NCBI GenBank assembly: GCA_009783775.1
Contig: WRCT01000017.1
Coordinates: 1 to 17,478, forward strand
DNA length: 17,478 nucleotides
DNA from: Clostridiales bacterium
GTDB taxonomy: Bacteria > Bacillota > Clostridia > Christensenellales > CAG-138
Reading direction: 5' to 3'
Each line of letters begins with the position of its first letter. Position 1 is the first letter of the stretch. Under the pieces are notes generated by a model. The model was given only the letters and a program-made list of their open reading frames with translations, was not told where the DNA came from and searched no databases. Position numbers and translations under genes: made by a program. Below, one piece after another: positions 1-6,693 of this stretch.

Positions 1-831
1 GCGGTGAAGAAGGTCTGGGACGACGCAGGCCACGAAAGCGCGCGCCCCGCGAGCGTAACGGTATACCTGCTTGCCGACGGCCAGATCATAGACTCTGCCG
101 TGCTCTCAGAAGGCAACAACTGGGGCGGCGCATGGCGTGATCTCGATGGCAGTTTCACCTACAGGATCATGGAGGATCCGATTCCGGCCAACTATGAGGT
201 GAGCTACGATTATGCCAACGGCACGCTGACGATTACGAATAAATACAAAGCGGGGGTCACGAACCCGCCGCCGACGCCGCCGATTATCCCGCCGCCGACG
301 CCGACACCCCAGGGCTGGACACCCGTCCCGCCGACGCCGACGCCCGAGGGCTGGACGCCCGGAACACAGCAGACCTTCGAGCCGTGGACGCCCGTGCCGA
401 CACCGCAACCCCCGACGATTGACGTCGCGGTGCACAAGGTATGGAACGACGCCGGAAATGAGAACAAGCGTCCCGCAAGCGTGACGGTTTATCTGCTTGC
501 CGACGGCCAGATCATAGACACCGCCGTGCTCTCTCAGACCAACAACTGGGGCGGCGCGTGGCACGGTCTCGATGGCAGTTTCACCTATAAGATCATGGAG
601 GATCCGGTCCCTGCCGACTATGTCGTGAGCTACAGCTATGCCAACGGTTTGGTGACGATCACGAATACCTACGACGCAGGCAACACAAACCCGCCGCCGA
701 CCCCGCCGGATATCCCGACGCCGACGCCGACGCCCGCGGACTGGACGCCCGCGCCGCCGCCAACCCCGACACCCGAGGGTTGGACACCCGAGCCGCCGCG
801 CACCTTCGAACCGTGGACGCCCGTGCCGACA
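1..831 (+). repeat. Tandem 426-nt coding repeat (Cna-B domain plus Pro/Thr linker)
   Basis: The GCG-GTG codons that open the domain at position 1 recur at 427, giving a unit of 426 nt (142 codons). Domain and linker are both duplicated. Matching segments include the DGQIID, NNWGGAW, GSFTY and IMEDP stretches and the linker words PPPTPP, EGWTP and FEPWTPVPT. The high nucleotide similarity suggests recent duplication or gene conversion. More copies may lie upstream of the window. Confidence 0.85.
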
Positions 832-1365
832 GCGACGCCGACGGCAACCCCGACACCTTCCCCGACGCCGTTTGTGGCGACGAATACGATTCGCATCGAT
901 CCGCCGGTACGCAAGGAAGTTGTGGACAAACCGGCTGCAAAGGCGGCGACGGAATTCACCTTCTATCTGAAGGCTTTGGATGGCGCGCCTCTGCCGGACG
1001 GCGTGGTTGGCGATACGAAAACCCTCAAGATCCTGGGCGAGGGCGAAAAGGAATTCGGCTGGATCACATACACGCAACCCGGCACCTATGTGTACGAGAT
1101 CACGGAGCAGCGGGGCAGTTCCAGTAACTACACTTACGATCCCACGGTCTATACCATGACGGTTGTGATTCATGCGGAGGGCAGCGAACTGGTGCTGATA
1201 TCGCAAATATTCAGCAAGGACGGCGCGGCCGTGACCAAGCCGGTGTTCATCAACAACTACATCAAGACCGGCGAAAACAGCCTGGCGCACGTCTACTGGA
1301 TACTCATGCTGGCCGCCTTGGCGCTGATGACCCTGGTCGTCCTGCGCAAACGCAAGCCGAACTAA
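1..1365 (+). CDS. Cna-B/Spy0128-type wall-associated surface protein, 5'-truncated
   Basis: The frame is open at the left edge, so the true start and signal peptide lie outside the window. Two Cna-B-like units are visible, each with a KVW..DAG opening, an IMEDP glutamate and a closing TITN. These are the Lys, Glu and Asn positions that form the intramolecular isopeptide bond in this family (inferred by alignment). Each unit is followed by a Pro/Thr-rich linker of TPTP, EGWTP and FEPWTP words. Residues from about 295 to 420 resemble a Spy0128/FctA pilin domain: VRKEV, YEITEQ and a final INNY supply its Lys, Glu and Asn. The C-terminus is KTGEN, about 20 hydrophobic residues and RKRK, the layout of a sortase sorting signal, but the canonical LPxTG is absent (the local sequence is NNYIKTGEN). 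The likely role is an adhesin or stalk protein on the cell wall. A terminator follows directly, so this gene ends its own transcription unit. Confidence 0.85.
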   Translation, partial: AVKKVWDDAGHESARPASVTVYLLADGQIIDSAVLSEGNNWGGAWRDLDGSFTYRIMEDPIPANYEVSYDYANGTLTITNKYKAGVTNPPPTPPIIPPPTPTPQGWTPVPPTPTPEGWTPGTQQTFEPWTPVPTPQPPTIDVAVHKVWNDAGNENKRPASVTVYLLADGQIIDTAVLSQTNNWGGAWHGLDGSFTYKIMEDPVPADYVVSYSYANGLVTITNTYDAGNTNPPPTPPDIPTPTPTPADWTPAPPPTPTPEGWTPEPPRTFEPWTPVPTATPTATPTPSPTPFVATNTIRIDPPVRKEVVDKPAAKAATEFTFYLKALDGAPLPDGVVGDTKTLKILGEGEKEFGWITYTQPGTYVYEITEQRGSSSNYTYDPTVYTMTVVIHAEGSELVLISQIFSKDGAAVTKPVFINNYIKTGENSLAHVYWILMLAALALMTLVVLRKRKPN

Positions 1366-1382
1366 AACCACGAACAAGACCC

Positions 1383-1415
1383 AAAGGGCTCCCGCATAAC
1401 GCGAGGGCCCTTTTC
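1383..1415 (+). terminator. Rho-independent terminator of the surface-protein gene
   Basis: AAAGGGCTCCCGC and GCGAGGGCCCTTT form a long GC-rich stem with one mismatch around a short ATAAC loop. A T-run follows immediately. It lies 18 nt after the stop codon. Confidence 0.85.
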
Positions 1416-1426
1416 AACCCCTACCC

Positions 1427-1453
1427 GTCATTGCGGACTTGATCCGCAATCTC
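1427..1453. repeat. Small palindromic intergenic repeat (ATTGCGGA / TCCGCAAT)
   Basis: ATTGCGGA at 1430-1437 and TCCGCAAT at 1443-1450 are perfect inverted repeats around CTTGA. The flanks GTC and CTC resemble the GTCATTGCGAG-type palindromes seen again before ispG (16195-16235), so this is probably a short relative of that family. No T-run follows, so it is not a terminator. Confidence 0.6.
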
Positions 1454-1491
1454 ACCGATGTGACTTAAATGAAAAATCTTTACGACTTTTA

Positions 1492-1520
1492 TTCCCAGTT
1501 CCCGTGCTTTCTGTTATACT
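1492..1520 (+). promoter_or_regulatory. Extended -10 promoter for the PBP gene, likely leaderless
   Basis: TTCCCA (1492-1497, 4 of 6 matches to the -35 consensus), a 17-nt spacer and TATACT (1515-1520) preceded by TG one base away (1512-1513) form a good sigma-A type extended -10 promoter. Transcription would start at about 1526-1528, which coincides with the ATG at 1528. No Shine-Dalgarno sequence precedes that ATG. An mRNA with little or no 5' leader is therefore predicted. Confidence 0.65.
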
Positions 1521-1527
1521 TACAAGC

Positions 1528-4107
1528 ATGAATGGGGTCACCAAAACCATAATCCTATTTCTTGTATGCCTATTGCTTTTGCCAATCTTTGCGGGCTGTG
1601 TTTCGCGCACCGACGCGGCAGACACGGGCAGCGGGGCCTGCCTGGCGTTTTTGGACGCGATAAAGGAGGCCCAGTTTGCCGCCCTCCAAATCGAAACAAC
1701 CGACATCGAGGAGTATTTGCCCGCATACTATCAGGCGTTGAACGATTGTTATACCACGCCCTACGCCATGCTCGACGAAAGTCTCAAAAATCTCACCGGC
1801 GCGCCGCCGTCCGAGGAGGCGCCGAGCGTCACCCTCACCGAGTTTTCCGAGCGTTATACCACCATCTTTCTGGAGATGGGCCTGAAGGACTCCTTCTATG
1901 AGGTCATCAACGTCGCGGATATGCGCACCCTCTCCTCCGTGGACTATCGCCTGACCTATATCACCGAGGCCACGGAACCCATGACGCTCACGTTCTCCAT
2001 GACGGCGGAGAAAAAGGGAACCGAGTGGCGCGTGATGTGGTCGCCCGCGTTGGTTTTTCCCGATCTCGACTGGGGCGATACGATCCTCTACGGCATTCTG
2101 CAACCCAAGCGCGGCGAAATCTTCGGCGCGGACGGCGAGCTGCTGGCGCAGAATATCACGGGCCTCACCGTCTTCTGTGTGCCCAGCAAGATCGATCTGG
2201 GCGACAATACCGCGCAGTTTGGCGTGAAAGCGCTGTTCGCCAAAGAGGACGAGGAGCTCTCCGCCCAGGAGGCGAACGAAAAGTTTTGGTACGAGCCGTT
2301 TTGGAACCAGGTCGCGGGCATTTCTGAACTGAAGGTGGACGCGCAGCAGGTGCGCAACGCGCTTTCCCGAACCTACCGCGATATGACGCGCATCGCCGTG
2401 CTCTATCCCGATCAGATGACGCCCGAGCTGGAGGCGCGTATTCTTGCCATTCCCAGCCTGGGCATCGACAACAGCAGCTTTTCCACCCTGCGCGAGTACC
2501 CCAACGGCGAGTTTTTGGGACATATTCTGGGCTTTGCGGGTATCATTCAAAAGGAGTATATCGAAGAATACGACAAGAACGGCGAGAGAAACCGGCAGTA
2601 TTTGGACGATCCCTACTACGACAGGGACAGCTGGCTGGGTTATATGGGCCTGGAAAAACAGTACGAAAAAGTCCTGCGCGGCGAGAAGGGCAGCTTTGCC
2701 TACATTCAGAAGAAGACGGGCCGCAACGTCGTCCTGTTTATGAACCCCGCCCGGGACGGCGAGGACCTGCATCTGTCCATCAAACCCAAATTGCAGCGCC
2801 GCGTGGAGGAAGTCTACAACACCATCGTCACGGACGACGAGATCCTGGGCACCGTCATTGTCCTCAACCCCAAGACGGGCGCGGTCGAGGCGATGTACAG
2901 TAAGCCCGGGTACGACCCGAATAAGTTTACGCGCGGCGAATTTACAGAGGCCGAGTGGAACTTCCTGCTCAACGAGGACAAAACCGCGCCGCTGCTCAAC
3001 CGCTGTATCCAGGGCCTGTACCCGCCCGGCTCTACGTTTAAGATCCTGACCGCCGCCTGCACCCTGGAGTCGGGCGCGTTTGGTCCGAACGATATCTTCC
3101 CTTCATCGGAGCGTGTCCGCATTGACCCGATCGCCGGCGACGTCTGGTTCCCGACCGCGCGCGGCGGTGAGTTTGCGCACACGGGCATCGCGCCGATTCG
3201 CCGCACGGGCAATTCCAACCGCCACACGCCCGCGAATATGGAGTCGAGCATTATTGACTCGGACAATATTTATTTCTCCTACTGCGCGCTCAAGATGGGC
3301 TGGGACACCTTCATCTGGTATCTTGAAAAGATCGGCATGAGCGGCACGCCCACGGTGAACGAGCGGGGCGAGACGGTTACGACCGGCATCGCCTTTGACC
3401 TGCCTGTGCTGGCGCCGCAGATCAAGAACCCCGAGAGCGACCGCACCTGGGACTTGCTGGCCATGACCGGCTACGGCCAGGGCGAGCTGCTGATCACGCC
3501 CCTGCAAATGGCCTGCTACGCGGGCGCCTTTGCCAACGGCGGGGATATCATGACGCCCTATCTTGTGGGCTCCACCTGGCGCAACGCGGATATAAGCCTG
3601 CCCGACCAACGCATCCCCGACCTGCAGGGATTTCTCCTGTTGCGCAATCGGGGCTATGAGCAAGTCAGCGCGCATCAGCCGACGGTCTGGCGCAATATCG
3701 CCTCGCAGGCGAATGTGGACGCCATCGTCAAGGGTATGGTTGGCGTCTGCCGCTCGCGGCACCTGCGCGGTTACGAGCGCGGCGGCACGGCGAAGGACCT
3801 GGGCGTCACCAGCTTTGTGATCGCGGGTAAAACGGGCACGGCGGAAATCGGCACAAAACCCGAGGGCAGCAAGCTCGCGCCCAAGGAACTGGCCTGGTTC
3901 ATCGGCTTTCGGTATCTGGACGGCGACGGCAACCCGCTCGCGGACGCGGATCAGCGACTTGTGCTGGTCATGCTGGAGCTGGAGGCGGACAAAATGCCGC
4001 CCGAGGCCTCCATGATGAAGTTTCTCATCGCGCGCGCCCTGCTCATGCGCGACCCGCTCACCAGCGACGATTCGGACGATGACTATCTGAAGATGATAAC
4101 ATTTTAG
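1528..4107 (+). CDS. Lipoprotein class B penicillin-binding protein (NTF2-like domain, D,D-transpeptidase)
   Basis: An 859-residue peptidoglycan transpeptidase acting outside the membrane on lipid II-derived peptides. Residues 1-24 are a lipoprotein signal ending FAGC, with Cys24 the predicted lipidated residue. A MecA-N/NTF2-like segment follows (about 35-170). The PBP dimerisation domain starts near Arg195 (RGEIF). The C-terminal transpeptidase domain has Ser502-T-F-K, Ser578-D-N and Lys768-T-G, the three active-site motifs in their usual order, so it should be catalytically competent. This layout matches the PBP2a/PBP3-like class of Bacillota. I chose ATG 1528 over the upstream GTG at 1504: 1528 begins a clean signal peptide, while 1504-1527 overlaps the -10 element. 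murG follows after 12 nt, so they are probably co-transcribed. The C-terminus is strongly acidic. A role in beta-lactam tolerance is possible for this class but cannot be judged from sequence. Confidence 0.93.
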   Translation: MNGVTKTIILFLVCLLLLPIFAGCVSRTDAADTGSGACLAFLDAIKEAQFAALQIETTDIEEYLPAYYQALNDCYTTPYAMLDESLKNLTGAPPSEEAPSVTLTEFSERYTTIFLEMGLKDSFYEVINVADMRTLSSVDYRLTYITEATEPMTLTFSMTAEKKGTEWRVMWSPALVFPDLDWGDTILYGILQPKRGEIFGADGELLAQNITGLTVFCVPSKIDLGDNTAQFGVKALFAKEDEELSAQEANEKFWYEPFWNQVAGISELKVDAQQVRNALSRTYRDMTRIAVLYPDQMTPELEARILAIPSLGIDNSSFSTLREYPNGEFLGHILGFAGIIQKEYIEEYDKNGERNRQYLDDPYYDRDSWLGYMGLEKQYEKVLRGEKGSFAYIQKKTGRNVVLFMNPARDGEDLHLSIKPKLQRRVEEVYNTIVTDDEILGTVIVLNPKTGAVEAMYSKPGYDPNKFTRGEFTEAEWNFLLNEDKTAPLLNRCIQGLYPPGSTFKILTAACTLESGAFGPNDIFPSSERVRIDPIAGDVWFPTARGGEFAHTGIAPIRRTGNSNRHTPANMESSIIDSDNIYFSYCALKMGWDTFIWYLEKIGMSGTPTVNERGETVTTGIAFDLPVLAPQIKNPESDRTWDLLAMTGYGQGELLITPLQMACYAGAFANGGDIMTPYLVGSTWRNADISLPDQRIPDLQGFLLLRNRGYEQVSAHQPTVWRNIASQANVDAIVKGMVGVCRSRHLRGYERGGTAKDLGVTSFVIAGKTGTAEIGTKPEGSKLAPKELAWFIGFRYLDGDGNPLADADQRLVLVMLELEADKMPPEASMMKFLIARALLMRDPLTSDDSDDDYLKMITF

Positions 4108-4119
4108 GGAGACAAGTTT

Positions 4120-5208
4120 GTGAAGACAATTGTATTCACCGGCGGCGGCACGGCAGGGCACGTCACGCCCAATCTGGCGCTGATCGAAAAACTTCCATTG
4201 GACGAGTGGGACGTTCACTACATCGGCACATTGGGCAGCATAGAATACGAGCTTATCAAAGCCTGCCCGCGCGTGACTTTTCACAGCATCGAGTCGGGCA
4301 AGCTGCGGCGTTACTTTTCCTGGCAGAACTTCACCGACCCCTTCCGTGTCATAAAGGGCCTGGCGCAGAGCAAGAAGATCATTCGGGCGCTAAAACCCGA
4401 CGTGCTTTTTTCCAAAGGCGGTTTTGTCTCGGTGCCTGTGGTGATGGCGGCCAGGGGAAAATGCCCCGTTCTTGTGCACGAGTCGGACTACTCGCCCGGC
4501 CTGGCCAACCGCATCGCCGCGCGCTACGCGGACATTCTCTGCCTCACCTTTGAACCGGAAGGCGGGGTCAAGTCTACCCGCAGCCTGCGCGTGGCCGTCA
4601 CGGGCACGCCGATCCGGCCCGAACTCTACAAGGGTGACCGCCAAAAGGGACTGGCTTTCACGGGCCTTTCGGGCAAAAAACCCGTCCTGCTCGCCATGGG
4701 CGGCAGCCAGGGCGCGGGTCCGGTCAACGACAAATTGCGCGAAACCCTGCCCGAGCTTTTGAAAGAGTTTGACATCGTGCACCTCTGCGGCAAGGGCAAG
4801 GTGGCGGAGGATTTGCATTTCCCGGGTTATGTGCAGTACGCCTATGTCACGCGGGAAATGGCGGACCTGCTGGCGCTTTGTGACATCGTGCTTTCGCGCG
4901 CGGGGGCCAACACGGTCTTTGAGCTGCTGGCGCTGCAAAAGCCCGCCGCGCTGGTTCCGCTGCCGCTTTACGCCAGTCGGGGCGACCAGATCCAAAACGC
5001 GGAGTATATGGCCGGGCGCGGTTACGCGATCCACCTGCCGCAGGACGAGATTACATCCGCTGTCCTAACCGAGACCATGCGCACCCTCTATGCGCAGCGC
5101 CGCGCCTACGCGATCCGTATGCGCGATGCCAAGGCCGACGGCACGCAGGCGATTCTGGATTTGATTTTTGAGGCAGCGGAGGACCAATGCGTAATGCGTA
5201 ATGCGTAA
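4120..5208 (+). CDS. murG: MurG, UDP-GlcNAc:lipid I GlcNAc transferase
   Basis: This enzyme adds GlcNAc to lipid I on the cytoplasmic face of the membrane, making lipid II. At 362 residues it is of normal length. The N-terminal GGGTAGH (8-14), the HESDYSPGLANR acceptor-side motif of the clostridial/Bacillus cereus type, GGSQGA (194-199), SRAGA (259-263) and the following E..LLALQKPA and GDQ..NA UDP-sugar region are all present. The start is GTG with AGGGAG 8 nt upstream, right after the PBP stop. The last seven residues, QCVMRNA, are encoded by a 7-nt repeat array (5186-5213) that also supplies the stop codon; the protein proper seems to end near residue 355. Its product is the substrate of the preceding PBP. 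It overlaps the next gene by 8 nt. Confidence 0.93.
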   Translation: MKTIVFTGGGTAGHVTPNLALIEKLPLDEWDVHYIGTLGSIEYELIKACPRVTFHSIESGKLRRYFSWQNFTDPFRVIKGLAQSKKIIRALKPDVLFSKGGFVSVPVVMAARGKCPVLVHESDYSPGLANRIAARYADILCLTFEPEGGVKSTRSLRVAVTGTPIRPELYKGDRQKGLAFTGLSGKKPVLLAMGGSQGAGPVNDKLRETLPELLKEFDIVHLCGKGKVAEDLHFPGYVQYAYVTREMADLLALCDIVLSRAGANTVFELLALQKPAALVPLPLYASRGDQIQNAEYMAGRGYAIHLPQDEITSAVLTETMRTLYAQRRAYAIRMRDAKADGTQAILDLIFEAAEDQCVMRNA

Positions 5209-5218
5209 TTCGCAATTG
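5186..5218 (+). repeat. Heptanucleotide array spanning the murG stop and the next start
   Basis: AATGCGT occurs three times in a row (5186-5192, 5193-5199, 5200-5206), followed by AATTCGC and AATTG. The array creates three ATGs at 5187, 5194 and 5201, one in each frame. It encodes the MurG tail, its TAA, and the first codons of the methyltransferase. Similar AATGCGT units occur after dxr (14856-14890). No opposite arm is visible here. Confidence 0.85.
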
Positions 5219-6616
5219 TTGACAGCTGAAAACCTGTCTTCTCTCGTTGCCGCCGCCAAGCAAAAGCGGGGCAGGGAAGAGATCAATCAAAACCTGGGTG
5301 ACCGCGCCGCCCTGTATGAGATGATGTCTCACGAATCGGGCAAGGTGCGAAAGAACGCCTACCGGCTCTGCGGCGCGTTGGAACAGGCGCGGGATATTCC
5401 CGCCCTGTGCGAGGCGCTGGAACGGGAGATCACCCTCTTTGCCGTTCCCAGTTTACTGCTGGCGCTGGGCGCGCTGGGGGCCGAAGAACCGCTGGCCGCT
5501 TACGTCCTCCCGACCGTGCAATCTCCTGCGCAGGAAAAGAATGTGCGGGAGATTCGGGAAACGCTGGAGAAGGTGCGCAAACGCTTTGACAAGACGCCGC
5601 TGAAAAACTGGGACAAGTTGGACCGTCCCCAATCCGTGCTTTGCGCGGCGCCGGAAGGATTTGCCGAAGAGCTGGCGCAGGAACTGACGGAGCTGGGCTT
5701 TGCGCCCCAAGCGGACGGCACGGTTCAAACCGACGACCTGGCCGGATTGTATCGCGCGAACGGGCTGGTCGAGGCGTTGCTGCCCATCGCGAAAGATATC
5801 CCGCTCGACGCCATCGCGGACGCGATGGAGAATGAGGAATCAGGGGTGAGGCATGGGGAATGCACTTACCGCGTTTCCCTGCTGGGGTATGAGGAAAAAA
5901 AGGCGCCGCTGATCGCGGAAATCGTTCGAGCCCTGGGTGGCAAAAACAATCCCTCGCATTACGATTGCGAGGTACGGGTGATGGTCAAGCAAATGCCTCA
6001 TTCCTCGCCCCTCACTCCGCACTGCGATGTTTTCCTCAAGCCCTGCAATGTCACCGACAATCGCTACCCCTGGCGCAGGCAAACCATCGCAGCCTCCTTA
6101 AATCCGGCGACGGCGGCCTGTCTCTGCCGCTGGGCCAAGGGCTTGGAGCGGGTGGAAACCCCGCGGGTATTGGACCCCTTCTGCGGCAGCGGCGCCCTGC
6201 TCTTTTCCCGCGAGGCCTTGGGCCCCTGCGCCTGTTTGATCGGCGTGGACAAGAGCGCGCAGGCCACGCAAATCGCGCGGGAGAATGCAAAGGTGGGTGG
6301 ATCCCGCGCCGTCTTTGTCACAAAGGACAGCCTGCGCTTTGCGGCAAAAGAGGAAGGCTTTGACCTGATCCTGTCCAACCTGCCCTTCGGCAACCGTGTG
6401 GGCAGTCACGCGGATAACGAGACCCTCTATCGCGGCTTTGTCCGGCGCCTGCCGGCCCTGCTGGCCGAGAACGGGCTTGCCGTGCTCTATACGATGGAGT
6501 ACCGCCTGCTGGCAAAATGCCTGCGATCCGAACCCAAGCTGCGTCTGGTCGCGCAAAAACGAACCGAGGCCGGCGGCCTTTTGCCCTGGGTGCTTGCCAT
6601 AGCACGAAAGCTGTGA
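5201..6616 (+). CDS. HEAT-like / THUMP / class I RNA methyltransferase (Trm14/RlmL-like)
   Basis: A predicted SAM-dependent RNA methyltransferase of 471 residues. Residues 1 to about 125 are helical with HEAT-like repeats (KVRKNAYRLCGAL, AVPSLLLALGALG), about 145-275 resemble a THUMP RNA-binding domain (SVLCAAPEGFAEELAQEL, YRVSLLGY, YDCEVRV), and about 285-471 are a Rossmann methyltransferase with DPFCGSG (325-331) and the catalytic-loop motif NLPFG (from Asn393). NLPFG in place of NPPY is typical of Trm11/Trm14/RlmL-type guanine-N2 enzymes; the actual target (tRNA or rRNA) is not determinable. The ATG at 5201 lies in the heptamer array, 17 nt after GGAGGA (5178-5183), too far for normal initiation, so re-initiation from MurG (8-nt overlap) is likely. 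Repeat-derived peptides occupy residues 211-222 and 266-275. The HEAT fusion is unusual for this family. Confidence 0.8.
   Translation: MRNSQLLTAENLSSLVAAAKQKRGREEINQNLGDRAALYEMMSHESGKVRKNAYRLCGALEQARDIPALCEALEREITLFAVPSLLLALGALGAEEPLAAYVLPTVQSPAQEKNVREIRETLEKVRKRFDKTPLKNWDKLDRPQSVLCAAPEGFAEELAQELTELGFAPQADGTVQTDDLAGLYRANGLVEALLPIAKDIPLDAIADAMENEESGVRHGECTYRVSLLGYEEKKAPLIAEIVRALGGKNNPSHYDCEVRVMVKQMPHSSPLTPHCDVFLKPCNVTDNRYPWRRQTIAASLNPATAACLCRWAKGLERVETPRVLDPFCGSGALLFSREALGPCACLIGVDKSAQATQIARENAKVGGSRAVFVTKDSLRFAAKEEGFDLILSNLPFGNRVGSHADNETLYRGFVRRLPALLAENGLAVLYTMEYRLLAKCLRSEPKLRLVAQKRTEAGGLLPWVLAIARKL
5831..6023 (+). repeat. Pair of inverted heptamer arms inside the methyltransferase gene
   Basis: The left arm (5831-5865) reads as AATGAGG, AATCAGG, GGTGAGG, CATGGGG, AATGCAC. 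The right arm (5996-6023) reads as CCTCATT, CCTCGCC, CCTCACT, CCGCACT, the reverse complement of units of the same type. Between them lie 130 nt of apparently native THUMP coding sequence, including a 7-bp palindrome CCTCGCA/TGCGAGG (5952-5972). Both arms are read through in frame (NEESGVRHGEC and PHSSPLTPHC). Confidence 0.65.
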
Positions 6617-6622
6617 TATAAT
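6594..6622 (+). promoter_or_regulatory. Strong extended -10 promoter for the dockerin-sortase gene
   Basis: TTGCCA (6594-6599), a 17-nt spacer and a perfect TATAAT (6617-6622) preceded by TG at 6614-6615. It overlaps the last codons and the stop of the methyltransferase gene. The predicted start of transcription is about 6629, leaving a leader of about 65 nt. The sortase is thus an independent transcription unit. Confidence 0.75.
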
Positions 6623-6693
6623 GGGCAAATACAGTAGGGGTGGTATACACTTGCTGTGAAGAATGAAGCACAATAATGAACGAGGGAACGATT

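Noticed and set aside
106..1377. Long open frame on the minus strand opposite the surface protein
   Set aside because: It is Arg/His-rich low-complexity translation of the GC-rich Pro/Thr repeats, with no motif or ribosome binding site.
1570..4284. Long minus-strand open frames opposite the PBP
   Set aside because: They mirror the codon bias of a high-GC gene that is unambiguously real; no independent support.
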